Assembly: GCA_035380045.1 (NCBI GenBank)
Contig: DAOSWM010000021.1
Location: 1-51,429, forward strand
Source of the DNA: DAOSWM01 sp035380045
Lineage (GTDB): Bacteria > Bacteroidota > Bacteroidia > Bacteroidales > Tenuifilaceae
Direction of reading: 5' to 3'
DNA length: 51,429 bases
In this document: one piece after another, positions 43,495 through 51,429 of the stretch
How positions within the stretch are numbered: the first letter of the stretch is position 1
How the letters are laid out: each line of letters opens with the position of its first letter
Program-made: the position numbers and the translations under genes
The notes under the pieces: generated by a model
What the model was told of the DNA's origin: nothing
Databases searched by the model: none
What the model saw: the letters and a program-made list of their open reading frames with translations, nothing else

Positions 43495-46400
43495 TTACCT
43501 TTTAAGGAATACGTTTCCGTTGAATTTCTCCCCAGTTTCAACAATCTCAATTATGTAGTAGTACGTTCCTGTTGGAAGCGTTTTGCCAATTGACATGGAC
43601 GTATTAGACGTTCCGTCCCAGTCGTTGCGGTAGAAGTTGCTCTTATAAACCAGGTTACCCCAGCGGTTGTATATTTTTACCGAAACTTGCCCGAAGTACT
43701 CCAAACCAATAATCTCGAAGTAGTCGTTTTTAGTGTCGCCGTTTGGAGAGAATCCCTCGGGGATTTGCAGCTTATTTGGGTCGCTATCAATTACCGTAAT
43801 TCTAACCTTGGCTTCATCGCAGTTGTTATCCAAATCGCAAAGTTGGTAGGTTAACGAGTCGAGACCGTAGTAGTATGCATTCGGAACGTAGTTTAACGTG
43901 TAATCGTAGTTTACTGTTGCTACTCCAAACAAGGGTTCGGTAACTATTGAAACCGTTAATTCAACTCCATTAATTCCGGTGTCGTTTGCCAGAATATCAA
44001 TGTCGACACTTGAGTTTTTCGTTATCTCAACGTTATCGTCGTTTGCAGTTACTGGGCTTCCCGATTCAACTACGTTAACGGTAACCGTTGCAATTGAGTA
44101 GTCGCCATCGCCATCGGTAACCCTGTACATGAAGGTAAGGGTTCCGGTGTAATTCTCTGCAGGCGAGAATGTAATGGTGTTATCGGTGTTTTCAAGTGCT
44201 GCTCCTTCTTCGGGTTTTGGCTCCATGCTAATGGTTACAAGAATTGGTTTGTCGTCCAAACCTGTATCATTATCGAGAACGCTGATGATTACATCGTTGT
44301 TAATTGTTGTAGTTACCTCATCGTTAACAGCAACGGGAACAATGTTGTTACCGCTCTTCACGTTAATCATAACCAAAGCGCTGTCGAAGTCACCATCAAC
44401 ATCGGTTACTTTGTATGTGAAACGGGCAATCCCAATAAATCCAACAATTGGTGTAAATGTTATAGTGTTATTGCTATTCACAAAGGCTACTCCGTGTTCT
44501 ACGTCGGGTTCGGAGGTAATTGTAAGCGTAATTGGTTCGTCATCGAGCCCCTCATCGTTTGCAAGTACATCAACTACAATTTCAGTGTTTAGGCTTGTCC
44601 CACGTTGATCGTCGTTGGCAATTGGCACAGCATTTTCACCCTCCTTCACATTTATAGTTACCAGCGCATTGTCGTTATCGAAGTTGGCATCGGTAACGGT
44701 GTAGCGGAATACAGCCGGGCCAATGTAGCCAGTTGCAGGAGTGAAAGTTACAGTGTTGTCGGCATTTACAGTTGTGGTTCCCATTTCGCTTGCTGGATTT
44801 TCGCTAATTGTAACAGCAATGGGTAAATCGGAAAGGCCAGTGTCGTTTGCCAAAACATCAACCGTAACGGCAGTGTTGAAGCTGGTTCCTCGGTTATCGT
44901 CGTTCGCAACGGGAATAATGTTTGTATCCTCAGTAACCGAAACGGTTACGGTTGCCATATCGAAATCACCATCAACATCAGATACTATATACGTGAACTC
45001 CTCGGTTCCAACATAATTATTCGATGGGATGTAGGTTACGCTGAAATCGGAGTTAACTTCAACGGTTCCCGTTGCCGGGTTACTGTATATAGCAATATTC
45101 TCAACGCCATCTTCTAGCCCCCCGTCGTTTTGAAGAACAACAATTCGAACAGGTGTGTTGAGGTATGTGTAGGCCTCATCATCATTGGCTTCGGGAACGA
45201 AGTTTTCGCCACTCTTCACATTAATGGTTACCTGTGCATCATCGCTATCGCCATTGTTATCTGTAACTGTGTAACGAAAAGTAGATGTACCAACGAAACC
45301 AGTTGTAGGTGTGAATACCACCATGTTCTTTGAGTTTACAATTACTGCTCCAGTTTCTGTGGTTGGATTTTCGCTTATGGTAACGGTAATAGGCTCATCT
45401 TCAAGGTTCAGGTCATTGAAAAGGACATCAACTGTTACTGAAGTGTTGAAGCTGGTTCCACGCTTGTCGTCATTGGCAATTGGAACGTAGTTTGGCTTAT
45501 CGGTAACCGTAACCGTAACTGTTGCAATGTCGTAATCGCCATCGGCATCGGATACAACGTAAACGAACGTTTCTTCACCAATAAAGTTTGGTGAAGGTGT
45601 GTAAGTAACCGATCTATCCTTGATGGTTGCCGTACCAAACTGGGGAGCAATGTGGATTGCCAAGTCCCCAAATCCATCTTCAAATCCGGTGTCGTTTGCT
45701 ACTACAGCAATGTCAACTGGAGTGTTTACAATGGTAGTTGCATTATCATCCACAGCATTTGGAACATAGTTTTCGCCTTCCTTTACCGATACGGTAACCG
45801 TTGCATCGTCCCTTTCGCCATCAGCATCGGTAATGGTGTAAACAAAGTTGGCGAAGCCAATGAATCCGGTTTTGGGCGTGAATGTAACGGTGTTGTTCTC
45901 GTTCACCACAGCAGTTCCCTGGTCGGCAATTGGAGCAGTGCTAACCTCAACGGTTATTGGCTCGTCGTCGAGACCCAGGTCGTTGAATAGGACATCAATA
46001 TCCACCGCAGTGTTGAAGCTGGTTCCACGACGGTCGTCGTTTGCCACTGGAACTGAGTTTGGTTTTTCGGTTACAGTAACGGTGACAGTAGCAATATCAA
46101 AGTCGCCATCAATGTCGGAAACGGTGTATGTGAAGGTTTCAACGCCAACAAAATTTGGTGAAGGTGTGTAGGTAACGGTTCTATTCTCGTTTATTTCAAC
46201 CGTTCCGAATGGGGGTTCGTTGTGAATTGTAATTTCACCAAAACCATCCTCAAAGCCTGAATCGTTGGCAAGAATTGCAACATCAACAGAAGTATTTATA
46301 GTAGTTGTAGCCTGGTCGTTTACAGCGTTGGGTACATAGTTCACGCCCTCTTTTACGTTAACAGTAACCAATGCATCGTCGTTCTCGCCATCCTTGTCGG

Positions 46401-49400
46401 TAACAGTGTAGCGGAATGTTGCTTCACCAACAAATCCTTGGATAGGAGTGAAGGTGATAGTGTTATTACTGTTAACAGCGGCTGTTCCTTGTGCAGCATC
46501 TGGCGCGAGGCTGACAGTGAGCGTTAATGGTTTATCCTCAATACCTTCATCGTTGAATAGAACATCGATAGTTACCGGTGTGTTGAAGCTGGTTCCCCTT
46601 CTATCGTCGTTGGCAACAGGTATGTAGTTTGGACGCTCAATAACGGTAACCGTTACCGTGGCCAAATCGTAATCGCCATCAACATCGGAGAGTTGGTAAA
46701 CGAACGATTCTTCTCCAATATAGTTGTTGTCGGGTATGTAGTTTAATGTTCTGTTTGGAGTTACCATTACTTTACCGAAAGGAGGTTGCTGGAAGATGGT
46801 GATTGAACCGAACCCATCCTCAAGCCCTCTGTCGTTTGCCAGAACAGCAATTTCTACAGATGTATTCTGAATGGTTTCTGCTTCATCGTCGCTGGCATCG
46901 GGAATATAGTTGGTTCCAGATTTTACGATAACGGTAACATTGGCATCGTCGCTATCCTCATTCGCATCGGTAACAGTATAGCTGAAACTTGCGGTTCCAG
47001 TATAGTCTGTAGCAGGAGTGAAGGTAATCGTGTTGTCGTCGTTTACTTCCACTGTCCCCTGTGTGTAAATTGGCAGCGATTTGATTGAAACTGTTATCGG
47101 AACATCATCCAAACCGGTATCGTTATGTAACACATCAATTATTACCGGTGTGTTGAAGCTGGTTCCTCTGCTATCATCGTTGGCAACAGGAATGCTATTC
47201 TCTTGCTCGGTAATTGTAACGGTAACCAGCGCAAAATCGAAATCACCATCGTTGTCCGTAAGTTTATAGATGAAAGTTTCTACTCCTGTGTAATTGTTAG
47301 ATGGGGTGTAGGTAACTGTAAGGTTTTGGTTTACAGTAGCAGTTCCGAATTTTGGACGAACCTGAATAGAGAGGCTGTCGATTCCGTCTTCCAGTCCAGT
47401 ATCATTTCTTAATACTGGAATATCAACGCTACGGTTTACAATTGTTGATGCTTCATCGTCGTTGGCAACGGGAACGTAGTTTATACCCTCCTTAACGTTA
47501 ACCGTAACAATTGCATCGTCGAACTCTCCATCGGCATCAGTAACAGTGTACTCGAAAGTTGCGAATCCAATGTAGTTTTCGGTTGGAGTGAATGTTACAG
47601 TGTTGTCGGGGTTAACGGTTGCTGTCCCTTCCTCTGCATCTGCCTGTAAGCTGATTGTTACAGTAATTGGAGTATCGTCAAGCCCGGTATCGTTGTGCAG
47701 CACATCAATGGTAACCGGAGTGTTGAAGCTGGTTGCCACCGAAACGTTGTTGGCAATCGGAATTGAGTTGGGGCGTTCAATGGTTGTTACCGTTACGGTA
47801 GCAAAGTCGAAATCTCCATCAATGTCGGCAAGCTTATAAACGAAGGTTTCCTCGCCTTCGAAGAAGTTTGCAGGAGTATAGGTAACAATATTATTGCTAA
47901 TTGTTACGCTGCCAAATTGCGGAGCAACCTGAATGGTGATTGCACCAATTCCATCCTCTAAACCGGAGTCATTTGCCAGAACGGCAATATCAACGGGAGT
48001 ATTTACATAGGTTGTTGCCTCATCATCTTCGGCTACCGGCCAGTAGTTAATTCCTGATTTTACGTTAACCGTAACGATAGCATTATCGCTGTCGCCATCG
48101 CGGTCGGTTGCTGTATAGGTGAAGGTTGCAAAGCCAACGTAATCAGTAGTTGGAGTAAAGGTTACCGTATTATCGGCATTTACAACAGCAGTTCCTTTCT
48201 TGGTGTCAACTGGCTGGGTAATGCTAACGGTAATCGGTGTGTCTTCAAGTCCTGTGTCGTTATGAAGAACGTCGATTGTTACTGGCGTGTTGAAGCTGGT
48301 TGCAACCGAAACATCGTTGGCCACTGGACGTGAGTTCGGTTTTTCAATGATGGTTACGGTAACTTCAGCCAGGTCGAAATCGCCATCGTTATCAACCAGC
48401 TTATAGGTGAATGTTTCTTCCCCTAACATGTTATTCGATGGTGTGTAGGTAATAGTATTGTTGCTGTTCACAACAGCGGTTCCGAATTGTGGCTGAACCT
48501 GAATTGAAATCTCGTTGAAACCATCCTCTAGTCCGGTATCATTCTGAAGAACGTTAATGGTAACTGGAGTATTGACGTAGGTAGTTTCCTCATCATCGTT
48601 GGCAACCGGAACGTAGTTGGTGCCAGCTTTAACGTTTACGCTAACGGTAGCCTCATCGCTGTCGCCATCTTTATCGGTAACGGTGTAGGTGAATTCCATT
48701 TTTCCAACGAAATCAGTAGCAGGAGTGTATGTTACCGTGTTGTCAGCATTCACTGTAGCAGTTCCCTGCGTTGGATTGCCGTTAATTGCAACAGTAATCG
48801 GTTCGTCACCAAGGTTCTCGTCGTTAATAAGAACGTTAACAACCACAGCCTCGTTGAAGCTGGTTGCACAGCTGTCGTTATGCGCAATTGGCACAAGGTT
48901 CGGTTTTTCCGATACGGAAACGGTAACGGTAGCAATGCTGTAATCTCCATCGGAGTCGGACACTTTATACCTGAAAGTTTCTTGTCCAATAAAGAAGTTG
49001 GCAGGTGTGTAAAGTACCGTGTATGTGCTTGCTATTGCGGAGCCGAATTCGGGGGCTTCGAAGATTTCAAGGCGACCGAAGCCATCCTCAAATCCTGTGT
49101 CGTTGGCAAGTACGGGCACTTCAACCGAAGTATTAACGTAGGTTGAAGCGTTGTCGTCAACTGCAGTTGGAACGTAGTTGGTACCCTCCTTAACGGTAAC
49201 CGTAACCACAGCAAAGTCGGCATCGCCATCAATATCGGTAACTGTGTATATGAATGATGCATCGCCAATGTAACCATCAGTAGGTGTAAAGGTTACCGTG
49301 TTGGCTGGGTTCACTACAACCGCTCCGTGAATTGGATTTGGCTCCTGAGTAATGGAAACGGTAATTGGGATGTCGTCCAATCCGGTATCGTTATGCAGTA

Positions 49401-51429
49401 CATCAATTTCAACAGGTGTATTGAAACTTGTTGCCAAGGTTATATCGTTAGCAACGGGAATGGAGTTTGGCTTTTCAACAACATCAACTGTTACGGTTGC
49501 AATATCGTAGTCACCATCCAGGTCGGTTAGGATGTAGGTGAAGGAAATTTCGCCCACAAAATTGTTTGCGGGAGTAAAGGTTATTGTTCTGTTGTCGTTC
49601 ACAACAGCATTGCCAAATGCGGGTGAAGCAGAGATTTCCAAAGCTCCAAATCCATCATCAAGGCCGCTGTCGTTTGTGAGAACATTTAGCGTAACCGCTT
49701 GGTTGATGTATGTTGTAGTGTCATCATCGTTAGCAATAGGTACAAAATTTTCGCCCGATTTAACATTCACGGTAACTAATCCAGGATTGCTGGTGTCGCC
49801 ATCCTTGTCGGTAACGGTGTAGGTGAATGTCATTTTCCCAACGTAGTCATTAGCAGGGGTAAAGGTTACAGTATTGTCGGGGTTAACTACTGCTGTTCCT
49901 TCAGTTGGATTTTGGCTGATGTTAACCAGCAGGGGTTCATCGAAAAGTTCTTCGTCGTTGAAAAGAACATCGATGGTAGTAGCCTGGTTGAAGCTGGTTG
50001 CGCAGCTGTCGTTGTTTGCAACAGGAATGTAGTTGGGGCGCTCGGTAACAGTAACCGTAACGTTTGCAATCCCCCAGTCGCCATCTAAATCGGAAACTTT
50101 ATACTTGAAGGTTACTACACCAATGAAATTGTTTGCAGGAGTATAAGAAATTGTACGGTCGTTAACCTGAGCCAGGCCGAACTGTGGCACTTGGTACACC
50201 TCAAGGCTTCCAAAGCCATCCTCAAAACCGGTGTCGTTATCGAGAACGGCAATTTCTACAGCGATATTCTCAATAGTTTCAACCTCATCGTCAACGGCTG
50301 TTGGAACGTAGTTGGTTCCTTCCTTAACGTTAACGGTTACAGTAGCAAAGTCGGAATCGCCATCCTTATCGGTAACGGTGTAACGGAACTGAGTTTGTCC
50401 GATGAAACCATCGGTTGGGGTGAAGGTTACGAAATTTGTTGCTGGAATTACCGTTGCAACTCCCGAGTCGGGATGGGGAGCTTGGCTGATGGTAACAACA
50501 ATTGGCTCATCGTCAAGCCCGGTGTCGTTGTGCAGCACATCAATATCAACAGGCGTGTTGAAGCTTGTTCCAACCGAAATATCGTTGGCCACTGGAATTG
50601 AGTTTGGTTTCTCGGTAACCCGAACGGTTACGGTTGCAGTGCTGTAATCGCCATCCTTGTCGGTGAGTACGTAAACGAATGTTTCTTCACCAATAAAGAA
50701 GTTTCCAGGTGTGAACCTGATGGTTCGGTTATCATTTACCGTAACGCTACCAAACTGTGGTGAAATATGTATGGTGAGGGCACCAAAACCATCGTCTAAA
50801 CCGGAGTCGTTGCTGAGCACATCAATATCAACGAAAGTGTTAACATGTGTTGTGGCTTCATCGTCGTTTGCCTCTGGAACGTAGTTTGTTCCCGATTTCA
50901 CTTTTACCGAAACGGTAGCCTCGTTACTAACATCGGTATCCTTATCGGTAATTGTGTACTTAAACGTAATGGTTCCAACATAATCCTCGGCAGGAGTGAA
51001 AGTTACTGTATTGTTCACATTAACAATTGCGGTTCCTTCGGTTGGAAGTTCTGTGATGTTTAAAGTCAGCGGTTCATCAAAGGTGTTTTCATCATTGAAA
51101 AGCACATCGATGGTAACGGGTTGGTTGAAGCTGGTTGCGCAGCTGTCGTTGTTGGCAACGGGAACAAAGTTGGGGGTTTCCAACACGTTAACGGTAACAG
51201 TTGCCTTATCCCAGTCGCCGTCAATATCGGCAACTCTATACTCAAAGGTCATTGTTCCAAAGTACATATACGAAGGAGTGTAGGTAATTGTGTTGCCTTC
51301 GTCAACGGTTACCGTTCCAGCGCTTGGACCAGTATGAATAGTGAGTTCTCCAAAGCCATCGTCCAATCCTGTGTCGTTGTTAAGAACTGCAATTTTTACA
51401 GGATTGTTAATGTAGGTATCAACCTCATC
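43495..51429 (-). CDS. Giant tandem Ig-like repeat adhesin with gliding-motility/T9SS type B C-terminal domain (5' end outside window)
   Basis: At least 2644 residues are visible; the reading frame is open to the right edge, so the N terminus is missing. About 26 complete Ig/cadherin-like domains of roughly 95 residues (tandem-95 type) are followed by a C-terminal CHU_C domain (43498-43770) with IPEGFSPNGDTKNDYFEI and VKIYNRWGNLVY, the sorting signal for type B export. Most domains hold the acidic loop DxDGDxD, which is likely to bind calcium. Only three near-identical domains contain the word SCATSFN, so cysteines are rare. The protein is expected on the cell surface as a motility or attachment adhesin, and its SprF-like partner is the next gene. 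There is no frameshift in 7.9 kb. Confidence 0.95.
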   Translation of the reverse strand, partial: DEVDTYINNPVKIAVLNNDTGLDDGFGELTIHTGPSAGTVTVDEGNTITYTPSYMYFGTMTFEYRVADIDGDWDKATVTVNVLETPNFVPVANNDSCATSFNQPVTIDVLFNDENTFDEPLTLNITELPTEGTAIVNVNNTVTFTPAEDYVGTITFKYTITDKDTDVSNEATVSVKVKSGTNYVPEANDDEATTHVNTFVDIDVLSNDSGLDDGFGALTIHISPQFGSVTVNDNRTIRFTPGNFFIGEETFVYVLTDKDGDYSTATVTVRVTEKPNSIPVANDISVGTSFNTPVDIDVLHNDTGLDDEPIVVTISQAPHPDSGVATVIPATNFVTFTPTDGFIGQTQFRYTVTDKDGDSDFATVTVNVKEGTNYVPTAVDDEVETIENIAVEIAVLDNDTGFEDGFGSLEVYQVPQFGLAQVNDRTISYTPANNFIGVVTFKYKVSDLDGDWGIANVTVTVTERPNYIPVANNDSCATSFNQATTIDVLFNDEELFDEPLLVNISQNPTEGTAVVNPDNTVTFTPANDYVGKMTFTYTVTDKDGDTSNPGLVTVNVKSGENFVPIANDDDTTTYINQAVTLNVLTNDSGLDDGFGALEISASPAFGNAVVNDNRTITFTPANNFVGEISFTYILTDLDGDYDIATVTVDVVEKPNSIPVANDITLATSFNTPVEIDVLHNDTGLDDIPITVSITQEPNPIHGAVVVNPANTVTFTPTDGYIGDASFIYTVTDIDGDADFAVVTVTVKEGTNYVPTAVDDNASTYVNTSVEVPVLANDTGFEDGFGRLEIFEAPEFGSAIASTYTVLYTPANFFIGQETFRYKVSDSDGDYSIATVTVSVSEKPNLVPIAHNDSCATSFNEAVVVNVLINDENLGDEPITVAINGNPTQGTATVNADNTVTYTPATDFVGKMEFTYTVTDKDGDSDEATVSVNVKAGTNYVPVANDDEETTYVNTPVTINVLQNDTGLEDGFNEISIQVQPQFGTAVVNSNNTITYTPSNNMLGEETFTYKLVDNDGDFDLAEVTVTIIEKPNSRPVANDVSVATSFNTPVTIDVLHNDTGLEDTPITVSITQPVDTKKGTAVVNADNTVTFTPTTDYVGFATFTYTATDRDGDSDNAIVTVNVKSGINYWPVAEDDEATTYVNTPVDIAVLANDSGLEDGIGAITIQVAPQFGSVTISNNIVTYTPANFFEGEETFVYKLADIDGDFDFATVTVTTIERPNSIPIANNVSVATSFNTPVTIDVLHNDTGLDDTPITVTISLQADAEEGTATVNPDNTVTFTPTENYIGFATFEYTVTDADGEFDDAIVTVNVKEGINYVPVANDDEASTIVNRSVDIPVLRNDTGLEDGIDSLSIQVRPKFGTATVNQNLTVTYTPSNNYTGVETFIYKLTDNDGDFDFALVTVTITEQENSIPVANDDSRGTSFNTPVIIDVLHNDTGLDDVPITVSIKSLPIYTQGTVEVNDDNTITFTPATDYTGTASFSYTVTDANEDSDDANVTVIVKSGTNYIPDASDDEAETIQNTSVEIAVLANDRGLEDGFGSITIFQQPPFGKVMVTPNRTLNYIPDNNYIGEESFVYQLSDVDGDYDLATVTVTVIERPNYIPVANDDRRGTSFNTPVTIDVLFNDEGIEDKPLTLTVSLAPDAAQGTAAVNSNNTITFTPIQGFVGEATFRYTVTDKDGENDDALVTVNVKEGVNYVPNAVNDQATTTINTSVDVAILANDSGFEDGFGEITIHNEPPFGTVEINENRTVTYTPSPNFVGVETFTYTVSDIDGDFDIATVTVTVTEKPNSVPVANDDRRGTSFNTAVDIDVLFNDLGLDDEPITVEVSTAPIADQGTAVVNENNTVTFTPKTGFIGFANFVYTITDADGERDDATVTVSVKEGENYVPNAVDDNATTIVNTPVDIAVVANDTGFEDGFGDLAIHIAPQFGTATIKDRSVTYTPSPNFIGEETFVYVVSDADGDYDIATVTVTVTDKPNYVPIANDDKRGTSFNTSVTVDVLFNDLNLEDEPITVTISENPTTETGAVIVNSKNMVVFTPTTGFVGTSTFRYTVTDNNGDSDDAQVTINVKSGENFVPEANDDEAYTYLNTPVRIVVLQNDGGLEDGVENIAIYSNPATGTVEVNSDFSVTYIPSNNYVGTEEFTYIVSDVDGDFDMATVTVSVTEDTNIIPVANDDNRGTSFNTAVTVDVLANDTGLSDLPIAVTISENPASEMGTTTVNADNTVTFTPATGYIGPAVFRYTVTDANFDNDNALVTINVKEGENAVPIANDDQRGTSLNTEIVVDVLANDEGLDDEPITLTITSEPDVEHGVAFVNSNNTITFTPIVGFIGIARFTYKVTDVDGDFDSALVMINVKSGNNIVPVAVNDEVTTTINNDVIISVLDNDTGLDDKPILVTISMEPKPEEGAALENTDNTITFSPAENYTGTLTFMYRVTDGDGDYSIATVTVNVVESGSPVTANDDNVEITKNSSVDIDILANDTGINGVELTVSIVTEPLFGVATVNYDYTLNYVPNAYYYGLDSLTYQLCDLDNNCDEAKVRITVIDSDPNKLQIPEGFSPNGDTKNDYFEIIGLEYFGQVSVKIYNRWGNLVYKSNFYRNDWDGTSNTSMSIGKTLPTGTYYYIIEIVETGEKFNGNVFLKR
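43771..51429 (-). repeat. Tandem domain repeats with two-domain and four-domain periodicity
   Basis: In-frame repeats encoding Ig-like domains. Two types alternate: A (contains GFED/LDDGFG, ends TEKPNS) of 93-94 residues, and B (contains TSFNTPV and LHNDTGLDD, ends KEGTNY) of 95-97 residues. Twelve B domains carry the TSFN-coding site at 44875, 45444, 46012, 46582, 47152, 47722, 48289, 48853, 49420, 49987, 50557 and 51124, that is every 564-570 bp. Three B domains with Cys (SCATSFN) near 51124, 49987 and 48853 are 1137 and 1134 bp apart, giving a four-domain unit. The last three domains before CHU_C break the alternation. Confidence 0.92.

Noticed and set aside
44174..51283. Many open frames of 60-145 codons on the plus strand opposite the giant adhesin gene
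   Set aside because: They are periodic shadows of the repeated minus-strand coding sequence, with the same Ser/Thr/Val-rich composition recurring every repeat, and lack any recognisable motif.
43771..51429. Regularly spaced identical words resembling a CRISPR or satellite array
   Set aside because: Spacing is about 567 bp, the repeats are in frame and encode Ig-like domains, so they are protein repeats.
1..51429. tRNA, rRNA or riboswitch genes
   Set aside because: No cloverleaf with a GGTTCGAATCC-type arm, no rRNA signature and no known riboswitch core was seen in the intergenic gaps, though reading by eye could miss a divergent one.

Overview
The window looks like a chromosomal segment of a Bacteroidota bacterium, most likely an anaerobic or facultatively anaerobic Bacteroidales-type organism. 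Several signals point this way: promoter-like TAnnTTTG elements (-7 type of this phylum) in front of several genes; a PorP/SprF-family protein beside a giant adhesin ending in a gliding-motility (CHU_C, T9SS type B) sorting domain; a GWxTD lipoprotein; DUF1573 and DUF4349 proteins; and many TTG-start candidates with weak ribosome binding sites. A tungsten/molybdopterin-type aldehyde:ferredoxin oxidoreductase and a 2[4Fe-4S] ferredoxin suggest an anaerobic metabolism. No rRNA, tRNA, CRISPR, transposase, integrase or phage gene was recognised.

Layout. 1-1552 (-): a secreted papain-like protease with an N-terminal DUF333 domain, cut by the window edge. 1768-10673 (+): a tightly packed run of eight genes, PhoH-like ATPase, SixA phosphatase, polyphosphate kinase, exopolyphosphatase, MtaB tRNA methylthiotransferase, inositol-phosphatase family enzyme, LpxL-type acyltransferase and a family 2 glycosyltransferase. 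10706-14814: a small unknown protein, a ChaN-like protein, a long-chain acyl-CoA ligase and a patatin-like phospholipase. 15017-20468: a GroES-like protein, an OmpH/Skp-like protein, a glycosyltransferase, two L,D-transpeptidases arranged tail to tail, and a ferredoxin. 20619-26761: an M20 amidohydrolase, a striking 7-bp-periodic intergenic array, a large TolB-propeller/outer-membrane-barrel protein and a double DUF1573 protein. 26783-30886: a palindromic MITE-like element, then a minus-strand operon ABC-F > GWxTD lipoprotein > RlmB. 31038-34227: a DUF4349 lipoprotein and the aldehyde:ferredoxin oxidoreductase. 34512-41855: a trehalose module with a P-loop kinase and a GH65 phosphorylase/beta-phosphoglucomutase fusion divergent from a bifunctional trehalose-phosphate synthase/phosphatase, followed by a membrane-bound AraC-type regulator. 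41961-51429 (-): an outer-membrane beta-barrel protein, a PorP/SprF protein and the C-terminal 2644 residues of a giant adhesin.

How the genes fit together. SixA, Ppk1 and Ppx form a polyphosphate synthesis and turnover set. The trehalose genes could make trehalose from UDP-glucose and glucose-6-phosphate, and break it down by phosphorolysis to beta-glucose-1-phosphate and then glucose-6-phosphate, a compatible-solute or storage cycle. The giant adhesin and its SprF-like partner resemble the SprB/SprF arrangement of gliding Bacteroidota.

The two most unusual structures are the giant gene and a non-coding array. The giant gene is built from Ig-like domains of about 95 residues that alternate between two types and show a four-domain superperiod. 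The region 21852-22240 contains runs of 4, 21 and 12 contiguous degenerate heptamers.
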